Positions 15,259 through 23,472 of a stretch of 40,359 nucleotides of DNA are shown piece after piece. The stretch lies in the NCBI GenBank assembly GCA_027030425.1, contig JALVEW010000053.1, forward strand, positions 1 through 40,359, given 5' to 3'. Position numbers and translations under genes: made by a program. The notes under the pieces are model-generated. The model was given only the letters and a program-made list of their open reading frames with translations. It was not told where the DNA came from and ran no database searches. Position 1 is the stretch's first letter. Each line of letters starts with the position of its first letter. Source of the stretch: Sedimenticola sp. (GTDB lineage Bacteria > Pseudomonadota > Gammaproteobacteria > Chromatiales > Chromatiaceae).

Positions 15259-16929
15259 GTGGGCTTTGTGTTCCGTACATGGAAGCGCTACCCTGCCATG
15301 ATGTTGACAGGCATTCGAAACCGGATACTGGTGTTCGCCATTCTGGCAACGCTGCTGCCTTCACTCGTGCTTGGGTGGATGTATTTTCAGCAGTCCCGGC
15401 AGGCTCTGCTGGACAACACGGCGCGTGAAATGAAAGCGGTTGCCTCCCAGGCTGAGAGAGAGATTCTGCTCTGGCTGAAGGAGCAACTGTTTGAGCTTCG
15501 TGTGTTTTCTGGTTCCTACCTGTTGTCGGAAGCCCTGGAAAGCTATCGTCAGCCCCGGGCGGCCGAAGACGTCAGGTCGGAGGAGGTGGTGAACAGCCTG
15601 GGCAGCTACCTGTCGCTGGTGCGTGACCAGTACAGCTATTATCGAAAGTTACTGGTGTTCGACAATGACGGGCAGCTCATCGTGCATGAACCCCTGGACG
15701 AGCCTGGGGCGCTTCTTCCCCCGGACTGGCTGGCCCAGCTGGGTGAGAAGCGTGCGGTCCTGGGTGACTTCCACCGTGAGGGAAGTGATGGACAGCCGGC
15801 GCTGATGCTGGGCGTGCCCGTCGCCTCGGCGAATGATGGCATGCTGGGAGTGCTGGCGGTGGAAGTGCAGCCTCTGGAGCTGGAGAAGACCTTGTATTCC
15901 CTGCTTTCCGAAAGTGAGAACAGGGGCTCGGGAACACGCCTGATGCTGGTTGATGCCAGGGGAATGGTGGTGCTGGATGCCGCAGGTGGCAGTGAAGACG
16001 AAACTGGTAGAAAGTGGCGTGTTCCTTTTCCGCGGAATGATGTCCGGGATCTGATTCGTTACCGAAACAGCCAGGGAAAGGATGTGGTAGGGCTGCTGCT
16101 GCCTGTAAGCGGCTCATCCTGGGCAGTACTTATGGAAAAGCCCCGGGATTATCTGTTTGCGCATATCGAGCGCACCCGGAACATGGCTGTTCTTGTGGTG
16201 GCGGGGATAGTTGCCATGATAGGGGGCATTGCCTGGCTGTTGGCCAGGGAGATTATTGCTCCTCTCGGAGAATTGACCGCTGCGGCTCGTGAAGTGGCCA
16301 AGGGAAACCTGGATGTGTCCATCAGGGTGCGGCGTAAGGATGAGTTGGGGTTTGCTTCCACTGTATTCAATGACATGGTTGGCCAACTTCGCTACAGCCG
16401 GGAGCGCCTGGAGAAACTGTCCACCACGGATTTCCTGACCGGCCTTCCCAACCGGGCTGCCATCCTGGACGCACTGTCCGGAATGCTTAAGCGCTATCAG
16501 CGCTATTCACGGGTGTTTTCCCTGCTGATGATCGATGTCGACCATTTCAAGTCCATCAATGACAAATACGGCCATGTGGCGGGGGATGAGGTACTGCGCC
16601 ACCTGGCTTCCATGCTCCGGGAGCAGATGCGCGAGGTGGATGTTATCGGACGCTATGGTGGCGAGGAATTCATCGCCCTTCTGGATGAAACGGATGGGGA
16701 ATCCGCCCTGGTGGTAGCCGAGCGGCTTCGTACGGAGATTGCTGCCTTGGGAATCGATATCCAGGGAAACCCGACACATATAACAGTGAGCATTGGAATT
16801 GCCGAAGCAGAACAGGAAGACAAAAGTGCGGATGGCCTTATCGACCGGGCAGACAAAGCCATGTATCTTGCCAAGCAGAATGGCCGGAACAGGGCTGAGC
16901 TGGCCGGGGTCTCCAGGCGTGATTCATGA
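15259..16929 (+). CDS. Membrane diguanylate cyclase (Cache-like sensor, HAMP, GGDEF)
   Basis: This protein of up to 556 residues makes the second messenger c-di-GMP from two GTP. It has TM1 (about residues 23-41), a long extracytoplasmic sensor of the double-Cache type to about residue 300, TM2 (IAMIGGIAWLL region), a HAMP domain, and a C-terminal GGDEF domain. The active site is GGEEF at about 467-471, and an inhibitory RxxD site (REVD) lies five residues before it, so product inhibition is likely. The GTG at 15259 gives the longest frame; ATGs at 15280, 15298 or 15301 are also possible, and the start is not settled. It follows the kinase by 31 bp and is probably co-transcribed, linking the two-component system to c-di-GMP. 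It ends tail-to-tail, overlapping the SH3 gene by 6 bp. Confidence 0.9.
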   Translation: MGFVFRTWKRYPAMMLTGIRNRILVFAILATLLPSLVLGWMYFQQSRQALLDNTAREMKAVASQAEREILLWLKEQLFELRVFSGSYLLSEALESYRQPRAAEDVRSEEVVNSLGSYLSLVRDQYSYYRKLLVFDNDGQLIVHEPLDEPGALLPPDWLAQLGEKRAVLGDFHREGSDGQPALMLGVPVASANDGMLGVLAVEVQPLELEKTLYSLLSESENRGSGTRLMLVDARGMVVLDAAGGSEDETGRKWRVPFPRNDVRDLIRYRNSQGKDVVGLLLPVSGSSWAVLMEKPRDYLFAHIERTRNMAVLVVAGIVAMIGGIAWLLAREIIAPLGELTAAAREVAKGNLDVSIRVRRKDELGFASTVFNDMVGQLRYSRERLEKLSTTDFLTGLPNRAAILDALSGMLKRYQRYSRVFSLLMIDVDHFKSINDKYGHVAGDEVLRHLASMLREQMREVDVIGRYGGEEFIALLDETDGESALVVAERLRTEIAALGIDIQGNPTHITVSIGIAEAEQEDKSADGLIDRADKAMYLAKQNGRNRAELAGVSRRDS

Positions 16930-17823
16930 ATCGGTATGATTCTGCGGCCCGCGTGGGGGGATTTCCTCGACAGGAAGAACCTTCAGCAGGCTGAAATGCA
17001 CCCAACCAGGCTTTCCGTCCAATCCCCTGATTTTCACCCATAGGCCCTGCCGGTCGGTGACGGATACCCTGGTTCCTGCCGGAAGAGTGGACAGGATTTC
17101 TGCCTTCAGTCCGGGGCTTCTGCGCACGTTGCCCATGATGCGCGTTTCCATAACCACCGGAACCGGGAAGGCAGAGTGATGGCTGCCATCGCCGGACCGC
17201 AGGGATTTGAGCTGCCCCAGGGCGAGCCTGGCCCGGTTTGCCAGGTAACGGGCGCCCTCGTAGTTGCCTGTGGCCAGTGCCTGGTCCGCCATGTCCAGAT
17301 AGTGCCGGGCGCGTAGAAGCCTTTCCTGGTACATGGGTTCCAGGTCGTGTTCCTCTGCCGATTCCAGCTCCACCTTTAGCTCGGCCAGGTCGGTCACTGT
17401 ACCCGCCTTGCTGTAGTGATTGCGAACCCGGGCCTTGGTGCGCACCACCTCCTGGATGGCTTGCTCCAGTGACTGTTGCAACTGATGGTTTTTCGAATCC
17501 TTTTCCGCCAGTTGCAATCGGAGTTCGAGAAGCTGCTTTCTTTGAACCTTGTTTCTGACCCGTGACTGGCGCAGCTGCTCCTGCAGTTCGCGGTTCCGGG
17601 CTTCGATGGCTTCCTGCTGTTGACTGCTGTCCGGTGGTGCAGGTGTGTGAGTGATTTCCGGACTGCTTTCCCTTGCAGGACTACAACATCCTCCCAGCAG
17701 CAGGAGAAGGGCCGCCCATGCCGCCGAAGTAGCAGCTGTTGGATGGATTACGGCGGAATCGGCAGCCCGGAAAAAGATTCGCCCGGCAATCCCGCGGGGG
17801 GACTTGGTGCAGGGGGTATTCAT
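16924..17823 (-). CDS. SH3-domain lipoprotein with coiled coil
   Basis: The 299-residue protein starts at the ATG at 17823. An N-terminal stretch of about 34 residues precedes the hydrophobic AALLLLLGGCC, which fits a lipobox (LGGC), although the n-region is long and a later start is possible. Residues 60-130 form a glutamine/arginine/glutamate-rich coiled coil. The segment ERLLRARHYLDMADQALATGNYEGARYLANRA resembles a TPR-like helix pair. The C-terminal 75 residues are a bacterial SH3 (SH3b) domain: NVRRSPGLKAEILSTLPAGTRVSVTDRQGLWVKI..GKPGWVHFSLL. SH3b domains commonly bind peptidoglycan or peptides, so it is likely an envelope-anchored protein. It is the last gene of a three-gene leftward operon, 14 bp after the membrane protein. 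Confidence 0.8.
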   Translation of the reverse strand: MNTPCTKSPRGIAGRIFFRAADSAVIHPTAATSAAWAALLLLLGGCCSPARESSPEITHTPAPPDSSQQQEAIEARNRELQEQLRQSRVRNKVQRKQLLELRLQLAEKDSKNHQLQQSLEQAIQEVVRTKARVRNHYSKAGTVTDLAELKVELESAEEHDLEPMYQERLLRARHYLDMADQALATGNYEGARYLANRARLALGQLKSLRSGDGSHHSAFPVPVVMETRIMGNVRRSPGLKAEILSTLPAGTRVSVTDRQGLWVKIRGLDGKPGWVHFSLLKVLPVEEIPPRGPQNHTDS

Positions 17824-17837
17824 GGTGGAACCACGAT

Positions 17838-18605
17838 TCAATTGATGTGTTCCTCCAGCCGGATGCCCAGTATTTCCAGCATGGCACCACCGAATGCGCC
17901 GCCAATAACTCCCCCAAGCAACCCCAGGGGAGCTGCGTCCAGGACGCCCTGGTAGCGGCTGATCTGGCCCAGTTCGGGTATGGTGAGATAGCTTTCTCCT
18001 ATGATCCAGAATACCGATGCCACGGCCACGGCAATGAGTCCACAGACCAGAGGGCCGCCCATTTTCAGTGCCAGCGCGCTGCCCAGCAGCGCCAGCCGAT
18101 GCTTGATCAGGAACACATAGCACAATCCCACGAGGGACACGGCAATGGCAGCGACCGCCCAGTGGTTACCCATGAGCGAGGTGCTGCTGACCACAAGGTA
18201 GAGCACGGGGCCGGACGCCAGTCCTGCCATCAATCCCGTGCCGGTCTGGGCCAGGGGTTGTGAATCGCGAATCTCCCGCTTGGTGAAAAAGCCTCCGGCG
18301 ATGAAGCCCAGTACCAGGGCGATGCCGAGCAGCAGAAGGGGTTGGTGGTAGCTGGCAAAGAGTATCTGGTAGGAAATGGCCGTCAGTATCCCTGTAAGCG
18401 TGCCTCCCAGGGCAACGAGCATGCTGCCGAAGAAGGCGGATATCACCATTCCCGAGAGGCCGCAGGCGAGAATCAGCGCCAGCCAGGGAGAAACGCCCTC
18501 GATGAGAAGAAAGTTGAGCATGCCGGCAAAGAAGCCGCCAAACAGAGCGCCGGAGAACGCCCAGATGATGGCTTTGCCCAGGATTTTTGAAAGCTTGTCC
18601 AGCAT
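17838..18605 (-). CDS. Polytopic membrane protein of unknown function
   Basis: This 255-residue protein has about seven to eight predicted membrane helices with glycine-rich small-residue motifs (SGALFGGFFAGM, LGGVIGGAFGGAM). A cytoplasmic-looking loop FFTKREIRDS lies near residue 110. I do not recognise the family. The strong glycine zippers resemble membrane-channel or glycine-zipper proteins. It sits between a 17 kDa-antigen-like exported protein (start 18978) and an SH3 lipoprotein, with gaps of 10 and 14 bp, so the three are probably co-expressed and envelope-related. Confidence 0.7.
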   Translation of the reverse strand: MLDKLSKILGKAIIWAFSGALFGGFFAGMLNFLLIEGVSPWLALILACGLSGMVISAFFGSMLVALGGTLTGILTAISYQILFASYHQPLLLLGIALVLGFIAGGFFTKREIRDSQPLAQTGTGLMAGLASGPVLYLVVSSTSLMGNHWAVAAIAVSLVGLCYVFLIKHRLALLGSALALKMGGPLVCGLIAVAVASVFWIIGESYLTIPELGQISRYQGVLDAAPLGLLGGVIGGAFGGAMLEILGIRLEEHIN

Positions 18606-18615
18606 GGCATTTAAT

Positions 18616-18978
18616 TTATTGGCTGCGAACCCGCCAGCCTTTGCCGGGCTCCTTGCAGAAGGTCAGGGGCCTGCCGTCCCTGCCGGCATTCCCGTCCGGG
18701 GAGAAGCGCACCTGCCGGCAGGGTATTTCCGAGTCATGGAGGGTGTTCAGGATAACCACGTCGCCCTGGCGGCCTGATTCCTGGTTGCGCCAGTGGCGGG
18801 TTTCTCCGTCTGCCGCCGTATCGAGAGCGTCCTTCAGGGTCTGTGACATTGCCGCCCAGTCGGCTTCATCGAGGTCGCCCAGGCTTGAGTTGTGCAACCA
18901 TTGCCAGTTGCTGGCCTGGCTGTCCAGGGACGCCAGGATGAGCGCCAGGAACAGAATTCTGTGTAATCTGAAGTTCAT
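18616..18978 (-). CDS. Exported surface-antigen-like (17 kDa antigen type) small protein
   Basis: This 120-residue protein has a signal peptide (ILFLALILASLDSQAS). The mature part follows the order of the RT0821/Lpp0805-like surface-antigen domain: LGDLDEADWAAMSQTLKDALD, then RHWRNQESGRQGDVVILN, then IPCRQVRF and LTFCKEPGKGWRV. The two cysteines (CRQ and FCK) may pair in the periplasm. The function of the family is unknown. It opens the leftward operon and is divergent from ilvI across a 194-bp spacer. Confidence 0.65.
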   Translation of the reverse strand: MNFRLHRILFLALILASLDSQASNWQWLHNSSLGDLDEADWAAMSQTLKDALDTAADGETRHWRNQESGRQGDVVILNTLHDSEIPCRQVRFSPDGNAGRDGRPLTFCKEPGKGWRVRSQ

Positions 18979-19081
18979 CTGTGTCGGTGCCGGTCGTGGG
19001 GATATGCAGCCAATTCTACACGCTTCTTCCCTGCTGCATCATGGCAGGGCATGTCAATGGAGTGAACAGGGTAGTTTTTCA

Positions 19082-19110
19082 TTGACCTGCAAGGTGAATA
19101 TCAGTATTTT
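19082..19110 (+). promoter_or_regulatory. Promoter of the ilvIHC genes
   Basis: TTGACC (19082-19087), 17 bp, TATTTT (19105-19110) is a reasonable sigma-70 promoter about 55 bases ahead of the GTG start of ilvI. No leader peptide or attenuator is evident in the short leader. Confidence 0.5.
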
Positions 19111-19172
19111 ACAATGTTTGGATTTTGTCGCTTCAGACAAGACCGGATTGGGTAATTTTGGAGGTTATCGCG

Positions 19173-20906
19173 GTGGAATTGACTGGCGCTGAAATTGTCG
19201 TCCAGGCACTGAAAGAAGAAGGGGTTGAGTACGTCTGGGGCTACCCGGGCGGCGCTGTGCTGCATATCTACGATGCACTGTTCCAGGAAAAGGCCGTGCA
19301 GCATATCCTGGTACGCCACGAACAGGCGGCCACTCATGCCGCCGACGGCTATGCCCGGGCTACCGGCAACGTCGGCGTGGCCCTGGTGACGTCCGGGCCC
19401 GGCGCCACCAATGCGGTGACCGGCATCGCCACGGCGTACATGGATTCCATTCCCATGGTGGTGCTCACCGGCCAGGTGCCCACGCCCTTCATCGGCAGTG
19501 ATGCTTTCCAGGAAGTGGACATCACCGGCATTACCCGCCCCTGCGTCAAGCACAATTTTCTCATCAAGCGGGTCGAGGACATTGCCGAAACCATGGCCAA
19601 GGCGTTCTACATCGCCCGCACCGGCCGCCCCGGCCCCGTGCTGGTGGATATTCCCAAGGACGTCACCGACCCCAATATCAGGATTCCCTTCGAGTACCCG
19701 AAGAAGGTGAGCATGCGCTCCTACAAGCCCGTGGAGAAGGGTAACGCCCGGCAGGTGCGCAAGGCCGTGGAACTGATGGTCAAGGCGCGCCGGCCGGTCA
19801 TCTATACCGGTGGCGGCGTGGTGCTTGGCGAGGCATCCGACGAGTTGCGCAAGCTCGTGGCGCACACGGATTTTCCCGTGACCAACACCCTCATGGGGCT
19901 GGGCTCCGTTGCCGCTTCCGACTCTCATTTCCTTGGCATGCTGGGCATGCACGGTACCTACGAAGCCAACATGGCCATGCATGAGGCGGACCTGATCATT
20001 GCCATTGGCGCGCGTTTCGATGACCGGGTCACCGGCAAGTTGGCCCAGTTCTGCCCCAATGCCAGAATCATTCACGTGGACGTGGATCCCGCATCCATTT
20101 CCAAGAACGTGCGCGTGGACGTGCCCATCGTGGGGCAGGTCAAGCCCGTGCTCAGGGACATGCTGAAGTTCCTCAAGGAGCGCAAGAGCGGCCCGGACAA
20201 GGCGGCGCTCAAGGAGTGGTGGGCGAGAATCGAGACCTGGCGTGATGTGAACTGTTTGAAATACGTCAATTCGGACAAGGTCATCAAGCCCCAGTTCGCC
20301 ATCGAAACCCTGCACAAAGTAACCAAGCGGCGTAATTTCTACCTGACCTCCGACGTGGGTCAGCACCAGATGTTTGCCGCCCAGTTCTATCCTTTTGAAA
20401 AGCCGCGCCGCTGGATCAATTCCGGCGGCCTGGGCACCATGGGCTTCGGCCTGCCGGCGGCCATGGGGGTGCAGCAGGCTTTTCCCAAGGCTACCGTGGC
20501 CTGCGTCACCGGCGAGGCCAGCATCCAGATGTGCATCCAGGAGCTGGCTACCTGTTCCCAGTATGACCTTCCGCTGAAGATCATTCTGCTGAACAACGGT
20601 TACATGGGCATGGTGCGCCAGTGGCAGGAATTCTTCTACGACAAGCGCTATTCCCATTCCTACGTGGACGCACTGCCGGACTTTGCCAAGCTGGCGGAGA
20701 CATATGGCCACGTGGGCATGACCATCGAGAACCCCGGTGATCTGGAAGCGGCCTACAAGGAAGCCTTTGGCATGAAGAACCGGCTGGTGTTCATGAACGT
20801 CATTATCGACCCGGAAGAAAATGTTTATCCCATGATCGAGGCAGGCAAGGGACATCACGAGATGCACATGTCGCCCCACCTGTCCGCAGAACGGGAGCTG
20901 GCCTGA
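19173..20906 (+). CDS. ilvI: Acetolactate synthase large (catalytic) subunit
   Basis: This 577-residue thiamine-diphosphate enzyme condenses pyruvate with pyruvate or 2-oxobutyrate, the first common step of valine, leucine and isoleucine synthesis. The start is a GTG preceded by GGAGG eight bases upstream. The N-terminal YVWGYPGGAVLHIYD and RHEQAATHAADGYARATG (with the catalytic glutamate), the FAD-binding middle domain and the C-terminal thiamine-diphosphate domain (GGLGTMGFGLPAAMG) are intact. The metal motif reads GEASIQMCIQEL...LLNN rather than the usual GDGSxxxN, so the Asp is Glu and the second Gly is Ala. Its stop overlaps the ATG of ilvH by one base. Related genes are also called ilvB. 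Confidence 0.97.
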   Translation: MELTGAEIVVQALKEEGVEYVWGYPGGAVLHIYDALFQEKAVQHILVRHEQAATHAADGYARATGNVGVALVTSGPGATNAVTGIATAYMDSIPMVVLTGQVPTPFIGSDAFQEVDITGITRPCVKHNFLIKRVEDIAETMAKAFYIARTGRPGPVLVDIPKDVTDPNIRIPFEYPKKVSMRSYKPVEKGNARQVRKAVELMVKARRPVIYTGGGVVLGEASDELRKLVAHTDFPVTNTLMGLGSVAASDSHFLGMLGMHGTYEANMAMHEADLIIAIGARFDDRVTGKLAQFCPNARIIHVDVDPASISKNVRVDVPIVGQVKPVLRDMLKFLKERKSGPDKAALKEWWARIETWRDVNCLKYVNSDKVIKPQFAIETLHKVTKRRNFYLTSDVGQHQMFAAQFYPFEKPRRWINSGGLGTMGFGLPAAMGVQQAFPKATVACVTGEASIQMCIQELATCSQYDLPLKIILLNNGYMGMVRQWQEFFYDKRYSHSYVDALPDFAKLAETYGHVGMTIENPGDLEAAYKEAFGMKNRLVFMNVIIDPEENVYPMIEAGKGHHEMHMSPHLSAERELA

Positions 20907-21397
20907 TGAGACATATCATTTCCGTACTGATTGAAAACGAAGCGGGCGCCCTGGCACGGGTTTCCGGACTGTTTGCCGCCCGGGGTTACAATATTGAGTC
21001 CCTTACCGTGGCGCCCACCCAGGATGAAACTCTGTCACGCATGACGCTGGTCACCTATGGTGACGAGATGATCATCGAACAGATCATCAAGCAGCTGAAC
21101 AAACTGGTGGACGTGGTGAAACTGCTGGATCTGTCCGACGGCCCCCATATCGAGCGCGAACTGATGATGGTGAAGGTCAAGGCGGAAAAGGGTGCGCGCG
21201 AGGAAATGAAGCGCATGGCCGATATCTTCCGTGCCAACATCATCGACGTTACTGACAGCAGCTACACCATCGAGCTGACGGGCGCCGGTGAAAAGCTGGA
21301 TGCTTTCCTCACCGCGGTGAATGATGACCTGATCATGGAAGTCGTGCGTTCCGGTCCTCTGGGCATCTCCCGTGGCGCCAAGGGATTGGGGCTGTAA
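20906..21397 (+). CDS. ilvH: Acetolactate synthase small (regulatory) subunit
   Basis: The 163-residue protein starts at an ATG overlapping the ilvI stop (TGATG). The ACT domain is seen at MRHIISVLIENEAGALARVSGLFAARGYNIESLTV, and the C-terminal small-subunit domain at RELMMVKV through GPLGISRGAKGLGL. It activates the large subunit and confers valine feedback inhibition. Length and motifs are normal. Confidence 0.97.
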   Translation: MRHIISVLIENEAGALARVSGLFAARGYNIESLTVAPTQDETLSRMTLVTYGDEMIIEQIIKQLNKLVDVVKLLDLSDGPHIERELMMVKVKAEKGAREEMKRMADIFRANIIDVTDSSYTIELTGAGEKLDAFLTAVNDDLIMEVVRSGPLGISRGAKGLGL

Positions 21398-21449
21398 GGG
21401 AAACTGACAGGTATATGCGTCAGTATCCTGAGCCGAGGGGAGATGGCAG

Positions 21450-22611
<1,162 letters not shown>

Positions 22612-22630
22612 TCTGTTGTTCCACAAGTAC

Positions 22631-22659
22631 AAAAAGCCGGCGTCATGCCGGCTTTTTTT
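22631..22659 (+). terminator. Intrinsic terminator after ilvC
   Basis: AAAAAGCCGGC and GCCGGCTTTTT form an 11-bp stem with loop GTCAT, followed by further T residues. It lies 19 bases past the ilvC stop. The complementary A-run makes it potentially bidirectional, so it may also serve the leftward gene at 22681-23472. Confidence 0.92.
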
Positions 22660-22680
22660 GTGTTTGGACTCAGGCGGTGG

Positions 22681-23472
22681 TTATTCCGGGGCGGGGCCGA
22701 ATCTTGGGTAGTCGCTCCCGGGAGGCAGGAAGAATTTTTCGTCCTTGCCGCACCGGGTGAGAGGAAGAATCAGAAGGGAAGGCCGGGCTCCGCGTCCCAC
22801 GGGAACAAGGCGCAGTACGGCATCCTGGCAGTCGTCGCCATTCACGTCGGCAAAATCGACGGACAGGATGCGGTATCCGGGAGCCTTGGGGTCACGTATG
22901 CAGCGCAGGCCCATACCCGTGTGATAGATGTAACCGCGGAACAGGCCGTTCTCGAAGCGGCAGTCCCTGAGATCTTCTTCCCTTGACTGCTGCATGGGCA
23001 TGCTGCTCATGAACATGGAAAAATTGGGCATGCCTGGCATGGGGGGCGGGCAGGCTGCGGGATTGCGCAGCAACAGGTCGAGATCACAGCCGGGCCGCAA
23101 CGGCAGGTCGCTGATACTGGCGTTGTAGAAGTCGTAGTTGCTGACAAAATCACGGGAGGCTTTCCTGGAGTATTTCTTCAGGAAATTCAAGTAGCGGCAG
23201 TCGTCGTCTGCTTTCATCCACAGACGCCTCTCGACCCGGTTTCCCCAGTGGCCGCTGCCTTCCAGGAGCCGGCTGTTCAGCTTGCCACAGTCGGCGGGTA
23301 TCCTGAAGCGCTCCTTTTCATAGCGGGACACAGGCAGCTCGATCTCGTATTCCTGGACTTTTTCCCCCGTATAGGGGGCGCTGAAATAAGGCGCTTTCCC
23401 GTCGGCGGTGAAACCGGACAGTGGGATGAGCAACAGTATGCAAAGGGTAACGAAAGGAATGATTCTGCTCAT
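22681..23472 (-). CDS. Secreted protein of unknown function, partner of the RND exporter
   Basis: The 263-residue protein has a signal peptide (FVTLCILLLIPLSGFTA). The mature part contains about eight cysteines in an ordered layout (ADCGKL, DDCRY, PGCDL, AACPPPM, RDCRF, LRCI, DDCQD, TRCG), which suggests several disulfide bonds. A calcium-binding-like VDFADVNGDDCQDAVLRLVP occurs near residue 211. I do not recognise the family. Its ATG overlaps the stop of the RND gene (ATGA), so the two are translationally coupled and probably work together as exporter and periplasmic accessory or cargo. Confidence 0.7.
   Translation of the reverse strand: MSRIIPFVTLCILLLIPLSGFTADGKAPYFSAPYTGEKVQEYEIELPVSRYEKERFRIPADCGKLNSRLLEGSGHWGNRVERRLWMKADDDCRYLNFLKKYSRKASRDFVSNYDFYNASISDLPLRPGCDLDLLLRNPAACPPPMPGMPNFSMFMSSMPMQQSREEDLRDCRFENGLFRGYIYHTGMGLRCIRDPKAPGYRILSVDFADVNGDDCQDAVLRLVPVGRGARPSLLILPLTRCGKDEKFFLPPGSDYPRFGPAPE

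Noticed and set aside
19029-19049. CCCTGC...GCAGGG hairpin in the ilvI divergent spacer as a terminator
   Set aside because: Only 6 bp, loop 9, no T-run on either strand and positioned between divergent genes.
19101-20879. 592-codon minus-strand frame over ilvI
   Set aside because: Antisense shadow with histidine/glycine-rich nonsense composition and no domain.
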